Origin: Amaranthus tricolor
Taxonomy: Eukaryota > Streptophyta > Magnoliopsida > Caryophyllales > Amaranthaceae
Direction: 5' to 3'
Length of the DNA stretch: 64,000 nucleotides
Assembly: GCF_026212465.1 (NCBI RefSeq)
Contig: NC_080053.1
Coordinates: forward strand, 5,046,287-5,110,286
Shown here: piece by piece, positions 51,147 through 62,464 of the stretch
Layout: the number at the start of each line of letters is the position of its first letter
Position numbering within the stretch: position 1 is the first letter of the stretch
Translations under genes and position numbers: made by a program
The notes under the pieces: generated by a model
Told to the model about the DNA's origin: nothing
The model's database searches: none
Seen by the model: the letters and a program-made list of their open reading frames with translations, nothing else

Positions 51147-51220
51147 ATTTCTGTCCTTTAGAGATTGTCGTCGTATTATAAAATTTCTGTCATTTAGAGA
51201 TTGTCGTCGTATTATAAAGC
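51147..51220. repeat. 37-bp tandem duplication
   Basis: TTTCTGTCcTTTAGAGATTG followed by TCGTCGTATTATAAA occurs twice back to back with one mismatch. Confidence 0.92.
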
Positions 51221-51599
51221 TAATATATAATGCAAAATTTAACTTAAATTATGACATGTCTAGGATAAAGTTAAATACTTGCATACATTTGGAATTTATG
51301 TTATAAAGAAAAGTAGGAGTATTTGGTAACACAATGTGACTTGGTGAAGATGTTAAAAGCCATCCAAATGGAAGAATGAATGGTAACGGTCAAACACATA
51401 GTTTTTCTTGTCTCCTTGGACAAAACTGTGCCTTGCACAATTAGCTTGATTGTTACACTTGGTTTTCTTCTCTTATTCAACATTTGGAAAAACTATTGTT
51501 GACTGTTTCAAGTAGCCTACATTTGTATTACAAAATTGAAAGAGAAAAGTAGGGAAAACCAAAGAAGGACTAGAAGCTAAGTGTCCCTCGCTTCACATT

Positions 51600-51755
51600 T
51601 CCATTTCGGGTCAGGTATTTCAGGTTGGTTCAAAATCGAATGACGTGTCTATAGTGATTTCTATATAATTGTAAATTTATTTTTAACTCGGGTTAAATTG
51701 GGTTCAAATATGAGGCCGGATGAATATCAAATCACTGGGTCTGTTTTGAACACCT
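51600..51755. repeat. Dispersed repeat family, copy B
   Basis: TCAGGT, GGTTGGTTCAAAATCGAATG, ACGTGTCTATAGTG, AATTGTAAATTTAT and GGATGAATATCAAATCACTG occur in the same order as at 37360-37550. The two copies are about 70-75% alike by eye. Confidence 0.6.
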
Positions 51756-51870
51756 TTACAACCAATTTTTTTTAGAAACAATCATCACCATATCCAGTGT
51801 TTTCCGCTCATAACAGAGTTTGTAAGTGGCTTGGGCGAACTCGGGATCCACAGAGATCCAATTGTTAAAA

Positions 51871-52136
51871 CTGCTAGTCTCTTGAGAGACCGTCTCTTTA
51901 AGAGATATATCTCAAGCTCAGCCCATTAATGATTAATGCCTACTTACCGTATTCTTAATGCCTAGTTATATTATCCTTAATGCTTACTTGTCATATCCTT
52001 AATGCCTACTTTTAATATCTTAAATGTCTACTTACATTATTTTTAATGACTACTTACAATATTTTCAAAAATATATAATAGGTTGACCCAATTAGAGATG
52101 GTAACTCAAAGAGACCGTCTCTCACAAGAATCTGTG
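51871..52136. mobile_element. TIR element carrying an internal ~21-bp minisatellite
   Basis: The ends are CTAGTCTCTTGAGAGACCG then TCTCTTTAAGAG, and on the opposite strand CAGATTCTTGTGAGAGACGG then TCTCTTTGAG. This is an imperfect ~35-bp inverted repeat. The interior (51930-52070) is six or seven tandem units of about 21-22 bp of the form TTAATGCCTACTTACaxTATc. No ORF is present. It is a non-autonomous DNA transposon of unknown superfamily. Confidence 0.8.
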
Positions 52137-52647
52137 TTTTTAAACAAAGCATTTTCTCTCCCAGATACTTTCAGATTAGATTTTGGAAACAATTTTGCCT
52201 TCCAAATGTTAAACCTGGGAAATAATGAAATGTTTAAATGACCAGGTCAAAGAAACCTTGCGAAAGCAAGAATGAGATTTATAAAATTAGCAAAAACAGC
52301 TATGAAATGATAGCTTGTTGAAGTGTTTGCCAAAACCACCAAAGTGAAGCTACCAGCATATTTGATTTAGCCTAATCTGAAAAGTAGACTCATAGTAGAC
52401 AAGCTTCAATATGCATTGCTAAAATCCATTTTCTCAACTAATCCACTAAAACTTGATGATGAGTTTATGCAAGTTTACTTTAAACATCAGAAAGGGCAGC
52501 TACAATGACAATAAAGCTCCTCAAAACAAATCATTACCTCTCTGAAGCCTTGGTTTAAGAGTTATCTAGAAGCTTTCTGGCACCCAAGTCCAGCAGTTCA
52601 GTACATGGAGACTCATGGTGCGTGGTGTCCAGAGGTGTTCAACGGCG

Positions 52648-52921
52648 TCAAGGAACCAATTCAACCAAAAGCTTAAGTAGATTGTTTAGGCCCCATGTTA
52701 TATATACTCTAACACGCGCCCTCAAACGAAAGCCCTTTGAGTTAGAAGTATGAATGCGACACAGACCCTCTTTATATTTGGCGTTGAATATTTCACTTTA
52801 AAAGAGGGGTGATTGAGATTCGTACCTATAACTTTTTATCACATTGGCTCTAATACCATTTCAAAAAATCAAGTCAACCAAAAAACTGAACGTTAAGGCT
52901 CCAGAATGTTATACTCTAACA
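52648..52921 (-). mobile_element. Miniature LTR retroelement (SMART/TRIM type), 274 bp
   Basis: Read on the minus strand: a 5' LTR of 61 bp (52921-52861) starts TGTTAGAGTATAACATTC and ends TTTTTTGA. Next is the initiator-Met primer site TGGTATTAGAGCC (52858-52846), about 130 bp of non-coding interior, and a purine-rich stretch (TTTGAGGGCGCG). The 3' LTR of 67 bp (52714-52648) starts TGTTAGAGTATATATAACAT and ends TTCCTTGA. Both LTRs share TTGGTTGA near their ends. There is no coding capacity. No target duplication is recognisable. Confidence 0.72.
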
Positions 52922-54129
52922 AATGGGCCAGATTAGGCTCAAACAAAAGTAACCGGATCGGGTTGGGCCTTATAAAAAATGTGTTGATGTGGACTGTGGT
53001 TTAAAACTTGGCCCAATCTAGGCCGGCCCATTTTTGTATGTCACCATTTGTAAGAACACTTATTCAAACATTTAATTCGGTCCCTGCTTTTGGAACTCCA
53101 GAAGTACAATTCACTACAATAAAACAGAGAATGCATAATTGTCATGGTTTCATATTATTAATACACAGGTTAGAGAAGAATAATCCCTAACTATAACACC
53201 TCATTAAAATGCAAAAACGGTTCATTCCCTGTTACAATTCTTTTATTGAAAAACCTGAGTAAGCCTTGGTAGATATTGAAAAAGGGATTTTGTTTGCTTT
53301 TACAAAATACTGCAAATGAGATTGAAAATGAGATCGAAAATTAATTAACTATAGCCATGGAGATTAAAAATCAGATTCAAGCAATTGAAGATAGACAAAC
53401 AAATTGAATAGAGATGGTAGACATCGATACTTCATTATTGAGGATTAGGGTTTATGGTAAGGCTGTTCAAAAAAAATCCAATTATGATCTGTCGACCTGT
53501 AATATAAATGGCAGGTTAATTTCTACAAAAATTGTAAACTCTAGGTAACCGGGTTGAGTTATGGGCTGAAATTTTAAATATGTGGGTACTCCGCATAAAA
53601 TAAAACAAATATATTTTTTTTTTATGAGTTTTCATACTTTTCAAAAGGCTAATGCATAGTCAGGGTTTGTTTCAATAAGAAACATTTGCCCATTTTGATA
53701 TTCATCAGCAAGAATCTGTCAAATGTCAATTTTCATTATTTATAAGAAATCACTTTCATTTGTTTTCCTGAGAGATTTTACGTGATATTGATTTTTTATA
53801 TTCATGTAACCACTTGACAATAACATTGGATTAAGGCCAGAAACTTGGGCCTTGGATTCTTGTGTGCACAACTTTGGCCAGGAACTAAGATGAAGCAGTA
53901 CAAGCTGTTCTTTCCGATTTGTTTTTCACGTATGTACTTCTAATACACGTATAATGACACCTTAAAAATCTCTCTATATTTTGCCTAAATTCTACTTCCA
54001 AATCTGCCACTTAATTACAAATAAAATTTGCCCAATAAAATCAAAATTAGAATCGGGTATCCGGTACCCGAATTAATTGGGCCGGGACACGGGCCGTTAA
54101 AAAAAATACCCGACTATAATGAACACCCC

Positions 54130-55240
54130 TAGTTTATGGTAGAACATAAAATGATTGTGTAGAGGTGTTCATTAGAATTATTAGGTTAATTTTGGATTGG
54201 TATCATTCAATTCGGTTGTATTTTGGATAGGTTATTTTTGGATACGTGCCACGGTGGGTTACACTCGGGTCAGTTTGGTTAGTCACGGTTCGGTTGAAGA
54301 TCAATTATTCAAGTTATCGGGTGTACATCGGTTTAGTGTTGGTTTAAGTTCGAGTCGAGTGTCAATCTATCTCGGGTTGTCATCAGTTAATAATTGATTT
54401 GGTTTTACCGGGTATAGATAGGGTTCGGGCATTATTTTCAAGTATAATTCGGCTAGTCAATATCACATTAAGTTGTTAGTCTTTTTAATTGATGATAAAA
54501 TTCTTTTTTCACTGATGAGCATGTAGAGAGGATGTGGGGAGGTGGGAGAATAGAAATACAAAAGAGAAAAATAATGTGTGTAACCTCCCTTCCTTAATAT
54601 AACCACCCTTATTTAAAATGTGTTAAGCATGCCTTAAGCCTTATACTTGTCATAAAATTGATTTATAATCAGTTTTCTTTGCATGACAACCAACAATACC
54701 AACACAACCTTCGAATATTATAATTTGGAGAGAAAATTTGAGTCAGCTTTAAGTTGCAGACAAATGTTACATTTTAGAGGAAAAAACCGACTCTGTTTTT
54801 TCTTGAATGTCTTTGAAGTCGAGTCGGCTTTATCTAAATTAGTTAAAAATTTGCTGAAATCATAAGATAAACTAAAACAAATCATAAATTCTTTGGAGTT
54901 TCAACTTGTTTCGATAAAAAAATCAATTTGGGTTTATAACAATTCGGTTACAAATCGGTTCGGGTCAAGTCGGTTTTACCTGTATCGAGTTTGGTTTTTG
55001 TGCGTGATTCTGGACGAATATGATTCAGCTCGGTCACTATTAGGTTTGAGTAATCTCGGTTAACAGTTATATCTCGTTATAAAAAATCGGTTGTAATTCG
55101 GGTTCAGTTTTCCCATTTTCGGTTGTCAATCGATTTAGGTGCAATAAACCTCTAAAAAGAACACATTTTTCTGGTCAACTAACTTTAGATTTCGAATCGG
55201 GTTCTCAGATTAGGTTACATTTAAACACCTCTATCGTTGT
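54130..55240 (+). repeat. CGGTT-rich dispersed repeat, copy 1
   Basis: Dense motifs such as GGTTCGGGTCAAGTCGG, GTCACGGTTCGG, CTCGGTTAACAG and TTTTCCCATTTTCGGTTG recur through about 1.1 kb. The part at 54950-55130 matches, in inverted orientation, the stretch at 63590-63860. Its class is unknown. Confidence 0.6.
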
Positions 55241-55839
55241 GTAAAGTTTTTGATATTTTATGTAGTGTTTATTTGCAAAATGTAACAAAACTTATATTTC
55301 AAAATGTAACAAAGCTTTTGTTTGAGCCTTTTAAAATCCTTTTAAATTCAATCCTCTTAGAAAATACATAGCTCAAAATTTAGCTCGATCCATTTTCAGC
55401 CCTACCCTTACTGAAAAATGGGAAAATGGCTCCAACCCGTTGAAAACCTCTAGTGGTGACCGGTGACCGGTGACTCAGTTCCTTCGATACTCTTAGCTTT
55501 TTCATGCACCATACTATTATAAATGATCTTTCACTAAAGAGGGGAATTCTCTAAATATTGTTGTAATTGATAAATAAAAGTTACAAATACATTACATTTC
55601 CTCCAATCACCTATAATTAAAACATGCCTTTTAATCTTAATCTATTACAGCACACAAAAAATACACATTGTATAAATAAATTATTATTCATTTTTTCAAA
55701 GGATATATAAATAAACACATTACATTTATATATTTATGCCACTATTTTGTTCTAGGGAGAGATTTAAAGTAGTACCTTATTCTTTTAATTTGTATCATTA
55801 GAAAGCTAAATACAACAATGTAAAAACCTTGTCTAAATT

Positions 55840-55945
55840 AGAGTAAACTGAGTCAATTTTAGATTTCATAAATTTGTCAAACATTAAATTTGAGCCAATT
55901 TTAAATTTTCATATGAAATCATTGTTTCTAAACATGTAATTCATT
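55840..55945. repeat. Decayed relative of the MITE at 59041
   Basis: TTGTCAAACATTAAATTTGA, GCCAATTTTAAATTTTCAT and ATGAAATCATTGTTTCTAAA follow the right half of the MITE at 59041-59279 (GCCAAACAATAAATTTGAGC, ATGAAATCATCATTCCCAAA). Only one end is recognisable. Confidence 0.6.
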
Positions 55946-57458
55946 TCAAAGGTTTGAAACCAGTTTTATAAGAATACTTGTATGCAAAAGATTTAAGAGT
56001 GAAAATAAAATATACAAAAATAACTTGGACAAAATACAAGAAATTGTTATCAAGGTTAGCTACAAATAGCCTAGTCCCCGCCTATGGTTTCTCTTAACCC
56101 TTAGTATATAAACCTCTTTCATCAACTTTGAACCTTAGATCAATTACTTCTAGAAGAGAGAAAATCTCACTATCTTCTACGCACACCCATTCTTTTTTTT
56201 TCTTTTTTGGTTGAAAACTCTTTATATGTTAGATGTAAAGCCTTAAAAGAGCCGAGGCTAGAGCTATGACCTCAACACAAACGATTGTTTCTTCATACAC
56301 TTGATATGGAATTCAAAGTTAAAAACAAACCATCAAGTCCTATGATGTAGAATCTAGATGAACAATTCCTTATTGAAATTTGAATTAGCTCTTCTTTTAA
56401 ATTGTCCTACAACAGATGTTGGAATAGAAAACAACCAACATAATTTTAATTATAAGAATATATTTTTACAAGTTTAATGGTACGTAATGCTTATTCTCCT
56501 GAGTGTGCGAAGTTGATATGGAGGCCATGAATGAGCTAGGGTAGAAGTTCACTAATAGTCCATTTGGTAATAGGTACTCAATGATGGAAATGGTAATGAA
56601 AAGTGAAAGGAGAGTTGTGTACCTCACTTAAAGATCACAAAATAGAGTTTAGATGAATATTTATGTTGTGTCTAAGTATAGAAACTAAATAAGTAAGTTA
56701 ATGTAATGAATGCCAATAATAAGAAATAATCAAGACAAATATTTAAGGTGGTTCACCAATCAATGGGCTACATCCACCATCTAGCTTAGGATTAATATAA
56801 TGTGTTTAAAGGAGAATACAATACTTGAGAGGAATTACAATGGTGGTTATGTGTAGAAGAGAGGAGCTAATTTAAAGTAAAAACAAATCTAGAAGGATGC
56901 TTTATGTGTGAGACTTTTGGTGTATCTAACTAAGGCCTACAACAAGAGTATTTATAGGGGAAAAGCCTTAGTGCCTAAGATTTGCTTCATCTAAGCACCC
57001 ACTAACACCTAGTACAATGTACTAGTGTACTTGTTTGATTCTCCATCATCCAATCACAATGTAGTACTTGGTACTCAAAGTTTGCTTCATCCAAGCACCC
57101 ACTAACTCCTAGTACAATGTACTAGCGTACTTATTTGATTCTTCTCATCCAATCTCAATGTAGTAGTTGTGTCCTTTTCTTACTTTCACTTTCAACCTAG
57201 ATTAGTTTTCTTAATATTGTTTTGATTATTTGGTGAACAAAAGTCACCAATAATCCTAACAATCTCCACCTTGACTTGTGTTTTCGAAGTCAAAAAACAT
57301 CACCTTCAAGATTCATCCAACAACACTCATAAAACATCTTATGCTAAAAACATACTCAACAAAATAGAACATAAACATATGCACAAGACAAAAAATAGCA
57401 TATGTACTACAATGCCCTCTAAGGGCTTATAAAAGAGTTTGATCAATTACCAACCAAA

Positions 57459-58741
57459 TCCAGACAACCCATTGACTTGTTAGGAGATATTAGAATTACA
57501 TTTACGTTATCAAGAGAAGTATCATCATGACCATGCTTGGTTGTAATAGTAGCATCACAAACCGATCTAATCAAGGTTGAATCAACAAGCTTGAATAACC
57601 CTTCATCATCAATAATGCACCCTTTTATAAACAATTTAGGATCCTTGTTAATCTTCATAACTCCACCTTCACCAATGCACCTAAAACCTCATTTATCCAA
57701 ATTACCAAGGGAAATTAAGTGTCTATCCATGCTTGGAACATGGGGGACTTTCGACAATGTTCTCACAACACCATCAAACATAATGATTCTAACAACTCCT
57801 ACGCCAACTATCGAAAAACTAGCCTCATTGCCCATAGTGACTTTTCTTCCATGAACCTTTTGATAAGTTAAGAAGAAACTAGAGTTAGAAATCATATGGC
57901 TAGAACACCCTGAATCCAAAACCCAAGAATCACCACCCTTTTACTCACTACTTATAACAAAAGTACCAACATCATATTTTTTTTTAACAAAACTAACCTC
58001 GGCGAAACTAGTTCTTTTGGACTTGCACTTATTGGATTCATTGGATTTTAACTTCCAAAAATCTTTGTTAAGAGGGTCTTTCTTCCTATAATAGTTACAA
58101 GTCATGCTTCTCTTGTTCCTACTTGACTCATTAACAAACAATGCATCATTAGACTCAACAGACAACTTTTGTGCAAATTGAGAATGAATAATGTCCTTTT
58201 GTGTAAAGCCCTTTCTAACATCCTCACTACGGAATGTGTCTCTGCCATATAACAAAGTCTCTCTAAAATGCTTATAAGAAGGGAGTAGAGAACATAATAA
58301 GAGAATGGCTAAGAATTCATCATCAAGTGAAATCTCAATATTTTGTAAATCTAAAACTATCGAGTATAACTCATCAAGATGAGGTTTTATAGGCTTACCT
58401 TCTTGCAATCGAAGATCATACATACTACTCTTCAAAAGTAATCGGTTGGTAACACTCTTGGCAATGTAGAGTGATTCCAACTTCTCCCAAATCCTTTTTG
58501 ATGTCAACTCCTTTACAACTTCTCTCAAAAATTCATTGGAGAGGTAAAGTTGTATGGCGGATAAAGCTTTTGCATCCATCTCTTCTCACTTAACCTCACT
58601 AGTACCAATGGGCTTCCTCTCATCACCTTCAAGTGCCTTATGAACACAATTTTGAATCAATATTGCCTTCATCTTCAGTTGCCATAAACTGAAATTTGTG
58701 TTCCTATCAAACTTCTCAATGTCTAATTCTATTGTTGACAT
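57459..58741 (-). pseudogene. Copia gag-protease remnant
   Basis: From ATG 58741 the frame gives a retrotransposon Gag N terminus (MSTIELDIEKFDR, FSLWQLKMKAIL), but an in-frame TGA interrupts it before MDAKALSAIQLYL (58579). The UBN2-type Gag core follows. The CCHC zinc knuckle is broken: only CNYYRKK remains of CX2C, so nucleic-acid binding should be lost. A stop at 57941 separates Gag from a protease-like segment with the catalytic DSGCSSHM (57919-57890). A short tail resembling the RNase H C terminus ends near 57459. It is non-functional. Confidence 0.85.
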
Positions 58742-59040
58742 CTTGGACTTCAAATAACAACCACTAACACCTCAAATAACCCCAAATAAACCTTTGGCTC
58801 TAATACCAATTGAAAGGAGAGATGTATACCTCACTCAAGGATCACAAAATGGAGTTTAGATGAATGTTATGTTGTGTCTAAGTGTAGGAACTAAATAATG
58901 CAAGTTAATGTAATGAATGACAATAACAAAGAAATAATCAAGACAAAGATTTAAGATGGTTCACCAATCAATGGGCTATATATCTACCATCAAGCTTAGG
59001 ATTAATATTAATGTGTTGAAAGGGGAATCCAAAACTTTAG

Positions 59041-59279
59041 CATAGTGTTTGGGAACAAGTATTTCATTTCAAATTATAGATTTCAATTATGAAATCATAA
59101 ATAAAGAATTTGAGGATGACAATGTTTGGGTAGTCATTCTTGAATTCCCAACTTTAACTACTTTAAAGTCAATAGTGGGATTTGATCCAAATTTAAATTT
59201 GAAAATTTTTGATTTGCCAAACAATAAATTTGAGCTAATTCCATATTTTCAAATGAAATCATCATTCCCAAACATGACA
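59041..59279. mobile_element. MITE nested in the copia 5' LTR
   Basis: Comparison with the 3' LTR shows that 239 bp interrupt the run 'aaaacttta-gaggaattac'. TAG lies on both sides (59038-59040 and 59280-59282), fitting a 3-bp target duplication. The inverted ends share GTGTTTGGGAAC...ATTTCATTTCAAAT with CATGTTTGGGAATG...ATTTCATTTGAAAA on the opposite strand. A chance 77-codon ORF inside is not a gene. Confidence 0.85.
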
Positions 59280-59425
59280 TAGAGGAATTACAATGGAGAT
59301 AATGTGTAGAAGAGAGGAGCTAATTTAAGGAGAAAACAAAGCTAGAAGGATGCTCTATGTATGAGATGTTTAGTGCGTGGTCACATGGAAGTTATGTGTA
59401 GAAGAGAGGAGCTAATAAAAAACTT

Positions 59426-60946
59426 CCTTTGTTTTGTAGATTGTTTTATACATGGTCACATGGATACTAGTAAGACTGTTTCATACCTAGTGTTTCTTCA
59501 AAATTTCTTCTTTGACAAACATCTTTCTGTTATATGATGAATAGAGGCTAATTTCGTAATTACCAAAGCATGTTATCGAAAAATGAATCTTTATGCTACA
59601 TTTGTTATTCTATTTACGGTCTGTTTCGTAATCGGTATTAAATAATAGGAATGAAAATAATTTGTAGTATAAATTTTCATGATATGTACTATGTTATTCC
59701 CATGATAATAAAAGATTGATAAAAAAAATTGTTTACAATCTTTCATTACCACCAAATACCTCTAGCTTTGTTTTCTCCCTAGGTAATTTTAATTCCCTCC
59801 TACCTAGGTAAAGTACCCTGAGATAGACCTCCTACTATCTCGATCACCTGCCCAGTCTGTATTTGTGTAAGCCATAATATCAATATGATCGATATAAAAG
59901 GCCCTTTTACTACTAGTGCGGTAGTGTCCTTCAAATACCTAAAAATCCTTATCAATGCATCCAAAATACATAGATCTATATATTTACGAAAATATTGTTA
60001 GGTTTATTTTTATGATACTTGTAATACTCATGTTAATTTGATTAAAAACTTTAGCTAATATACTTATTATACTCATGTTAATTTACAACACAACAGGAAA
60101 TTTTAATATTGAGTAATATATACTCCCTTCGTGTTATTGCATTTGTATTATTTTCCATTTTAATCCATCCTACTTAATTTGCATTATTTTTAATTTTGAT
60201 TAATGACCCACCACTTTCTTTTAATCTCATTCATATATTTTAACTCTTTTTTAATTTTATCTACACAATTCATTCTCTTTTCATTTATTACCACTTTTTA
60301 AAAACTTATTCACTTCCTCTTTAATGCAATTCAAAAAGGACAGATGAGTAGATCAAAAATAAGTAGCTAGTAAAAAAAAATTATAAAACAGGTCAGCTAT
60401 ATCATATGTGCAATTACAAGGGCATATTATATATTCAGTATTTTCTAATACTCCATATGTGGCTAATTGTGTTATTATTCTAAAAAATGCATTAAAAAAT
60501 ACAAGAGAGAATTAGATAGAGTGGAACAAAAAGTTGTAATTTCTATTTAAATGATTAATAATCATAATAATTGGCTAATGGCTTGTCACAATTATAGAAT
60601 TGAAGTTGTAAACTTAATTAATTATAAATTTAAATATAGAAACCACAAGATAAATTAGGGAAAATTTTGTCAAAAATAAATTAATTTTTGCTCAATCTGT
60701 TGAAAATGAATTCAACTATTGTTTAATTTTAAATAAATTCACATATTTGGTATAATTGTTAAAAATAAACCCAATTAATATTTATCCTTACTTCGTTACA
60801 TACAAAGAAGCTTTAGAAATAAGGTGGTTATAAATAATAGATGAGTTTATTTTTAGCAAGTATCTCTAATAGATGAATTTATTAAAAAATAAATAATAAA
60901 TGAGTTTATTTTCAGCGGATTAAGAAAAATTAAGATAATTGACTAG
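59426..60946. other. AT-rich spacer downstream of the WRKY exon
   Basis: No ORF or RNA is recognised. A Stowaway-like element lies at about 60126-60350. The portion just left of 60947 is probably the WRKY 3' UTR. Confidence 0.55.
60126..60350. mobile_element. Stowaway-like MITE, degraded
   Basis: The left end ACTCCCTTCGTGTTATTGCA has a counterpart at the right, reading ACTCATCTGTCCTTTTTGAA then TTGCATTA on the opposite strand. TA precedes the left end. It is non-coding, AT-rich and about 225 bp. Confidence 0.6.
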
Positions 60947-61457
60947 TTATTGATCATTTTTATCATCAGGATGAATGAAAGCAACGTCCATGGTGTTGCT
61001 GCTACTGCTGCCAGTATTAAACACATTAATCCATGAATCAAACGCAGATTCAATTTGATTATCAATCAGATCAAAACTATGATGATTTAGTGATGATGAT
61101 CTATGATCATCTTGTTGCTGCTGTTGGGGATGATCAAATAAAATGCTGCCTGTAACAGTGAGTGTTCCTTCAGTGTTAGAAGGTCTGTTAAGATCATCTA
61201 AGGAGAGCTGCCATGGAGGAAATAATGGAGAAGAAACGACGACGTTTGCGATTGATTGTTGAAGATCAGGAAAGATGATATGATCATCTTGATGATGAAT
61301 TGGTTGGGGTGGGATTGAAGGAGCAGAATTGGACATATGACAAGTATGTTCTCCACGGTACAGAATATCGTAGGTGGATGGATCATCATCTAGTCTTTGT
61401 ACTTGTTTTTTGGCGGGACAATTGTATAGTTTTTGGTGGGTACAACGATAGTAACTT
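60947..61457 (-). CDS. WRKY55: Last exon of a group III WRKY factor, WRKY55-like (5' part off window)
   Basis: The exon starts at a GCAG acceptor (61457) in phase 2 and ends at the stop at 60947, giving about 169 residues. It encodes the zinc-binding half of a WRKY domain: SYYRCTHQKLYNC (C-X7-C), PAKKQVQRLDDDPSTYDILY and RGEHTC (H-X-C), the C2HC pattern of group III. The C terminus is Gln/Ser/Asp-rich and ends with a conserved-looking SWINVFNTGSSSSNTMD. The WRKYGQK half must be in an upstream exon. I do not find it between 61458 and 64000, so the gene continues past the right edge with an intron over 2.5 kb. Group III WRKYs act in defence and senescence (family knowledge). The WRKY55 assignment rests on similarity plus neighbourhood with QCR10 and SHPRH. 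Confidence 0.85.
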
Positions 61458-62310
61458 CTGCATTCAGATATACCCAAAAAAAATAGGTCAAAATACATTA
61501 TTATATGATAACATCATCAATACAACATATACGTACGTAGTTTCTCTGTCTAGTATAAAATAGGTGAAATTTTAATAAATAAGAATGCGATGAGAGAGTA
61601 TATCTTTTTCAAAAAAGGAAATAATGCAAATTAAGTGAAACAAAAAAAATGAAAATTGTTTGTGTAAATCGAGAAGGACAGACAAAGTAACATATTATGA
61701 GTTTTTCAACTATCAACTTAAATTTTTGGAAGTGGCTTGGGTTGGTTCTTTAATTTGACACCAAAAATAACTCTGATATCATATTAAAAATTCAACTTAA
61801 CTAAAAACTTAAGTTGATAATTAAAGTTACTTCGATATATGTTATGTACTCTATGAAGATTAATGTTATTTTAAAGAAATGCGTTGTTCTAATGATTGAA
61901 ATTTGTATTTGGAATTTTGAGTTTAATTCACATTAATTTTGAAAAGATGTTTTAACTAAAAAAAATAAAAAATAGTTAGATGTTGATGTACGTACAATTG
62001 TCTAGTTGTAACTTGTAAATTACTCAAAATGAATATTGTTTAACATGATTTTGTTTAACATGATTGTATCATCTAAATTGATTGATATCCATAAAAACAA
62101 AACTTATAAATGTTTCTACATTCATTATTCAAGTAATTAATTGACTGCAGTCTTTATTTATGGAAAAACATTCAACTGGTCTAACTTCAGTAGGACTTGG
62201 AATCTTTCAAGTTTAGTGGACTATATTTTGGTCGGGAGTAATAAAAGGGATAACCAACGATTGTCTTTGACCAAAGATTTTTTTAGATGGGAAGATTTTA
62301 TTAAAAAGTA

Positions 62311-62464
<154 letters not shown>

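Larger units (their letters stand above)
50640..56603. other. Repeat-dominated intergenic region without genes
   Basis: Six kilobases upstream of the MYB gene. They contain a tandem duplication (51147-51220), the second copy of the dispersed repeat (51600-51755), a TIR element (51871-52136), a miniature LTR element (52648-52921), a CGGTT-rich repeat (54130-55240) and a decayed MITE (55840-55945). No ORF has recognisable similarity. The MYB promoter should lie just right of 50640. Confidence 0.65.
56604..59425 (-). mobile_element. Internally deleted Ty1/copia element with two LTRs
   Basis: Minus orientation. The 3' LTR is 57261-56604 (658 bp, TGTTAGGATTATTGG...TCTCCTTTCA). The 5' LTR runs from about 59425 to 58811 and is interrupted by a MITE and truncated or rearranged at its outer end. 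Next to the 5' LTR is the primer site TTGGTATTAGAGCC (initiator-Met type). Before the 3' LTR is the polypurine tract AAGGTGGAGAT. The interior is only 1.55 kb: gag and a protease start, then a short C-terminal remnant ending CLDLVGN. Integrase, reverse transcriptase and most of RNase H are missing. A promoter-like CCTATAAATACTC lies in the LTR at about 56950. It belongs to the same family as the solo LTR at 3842-4531. Confidence 0.87.

Noticed and set aside
54197..54397. 66-codon plus-strand ORF
   Set aside because: It falls inside the CGGTT-rich dispersed repeat, and similar frames arise in its inverted copy at 63.6 kb. The coding look comes from the repeat's composition.
57537..57854. Plus-strand 105-codon ORF
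   Set aside because: It is the antisense shadow of the copia protease remnant on the minus strand.
59049..59282. 77-codon ORF
   Set aside because: It lies entirely within the MITE nested in the copia LTR and is AT-rich chance coding.
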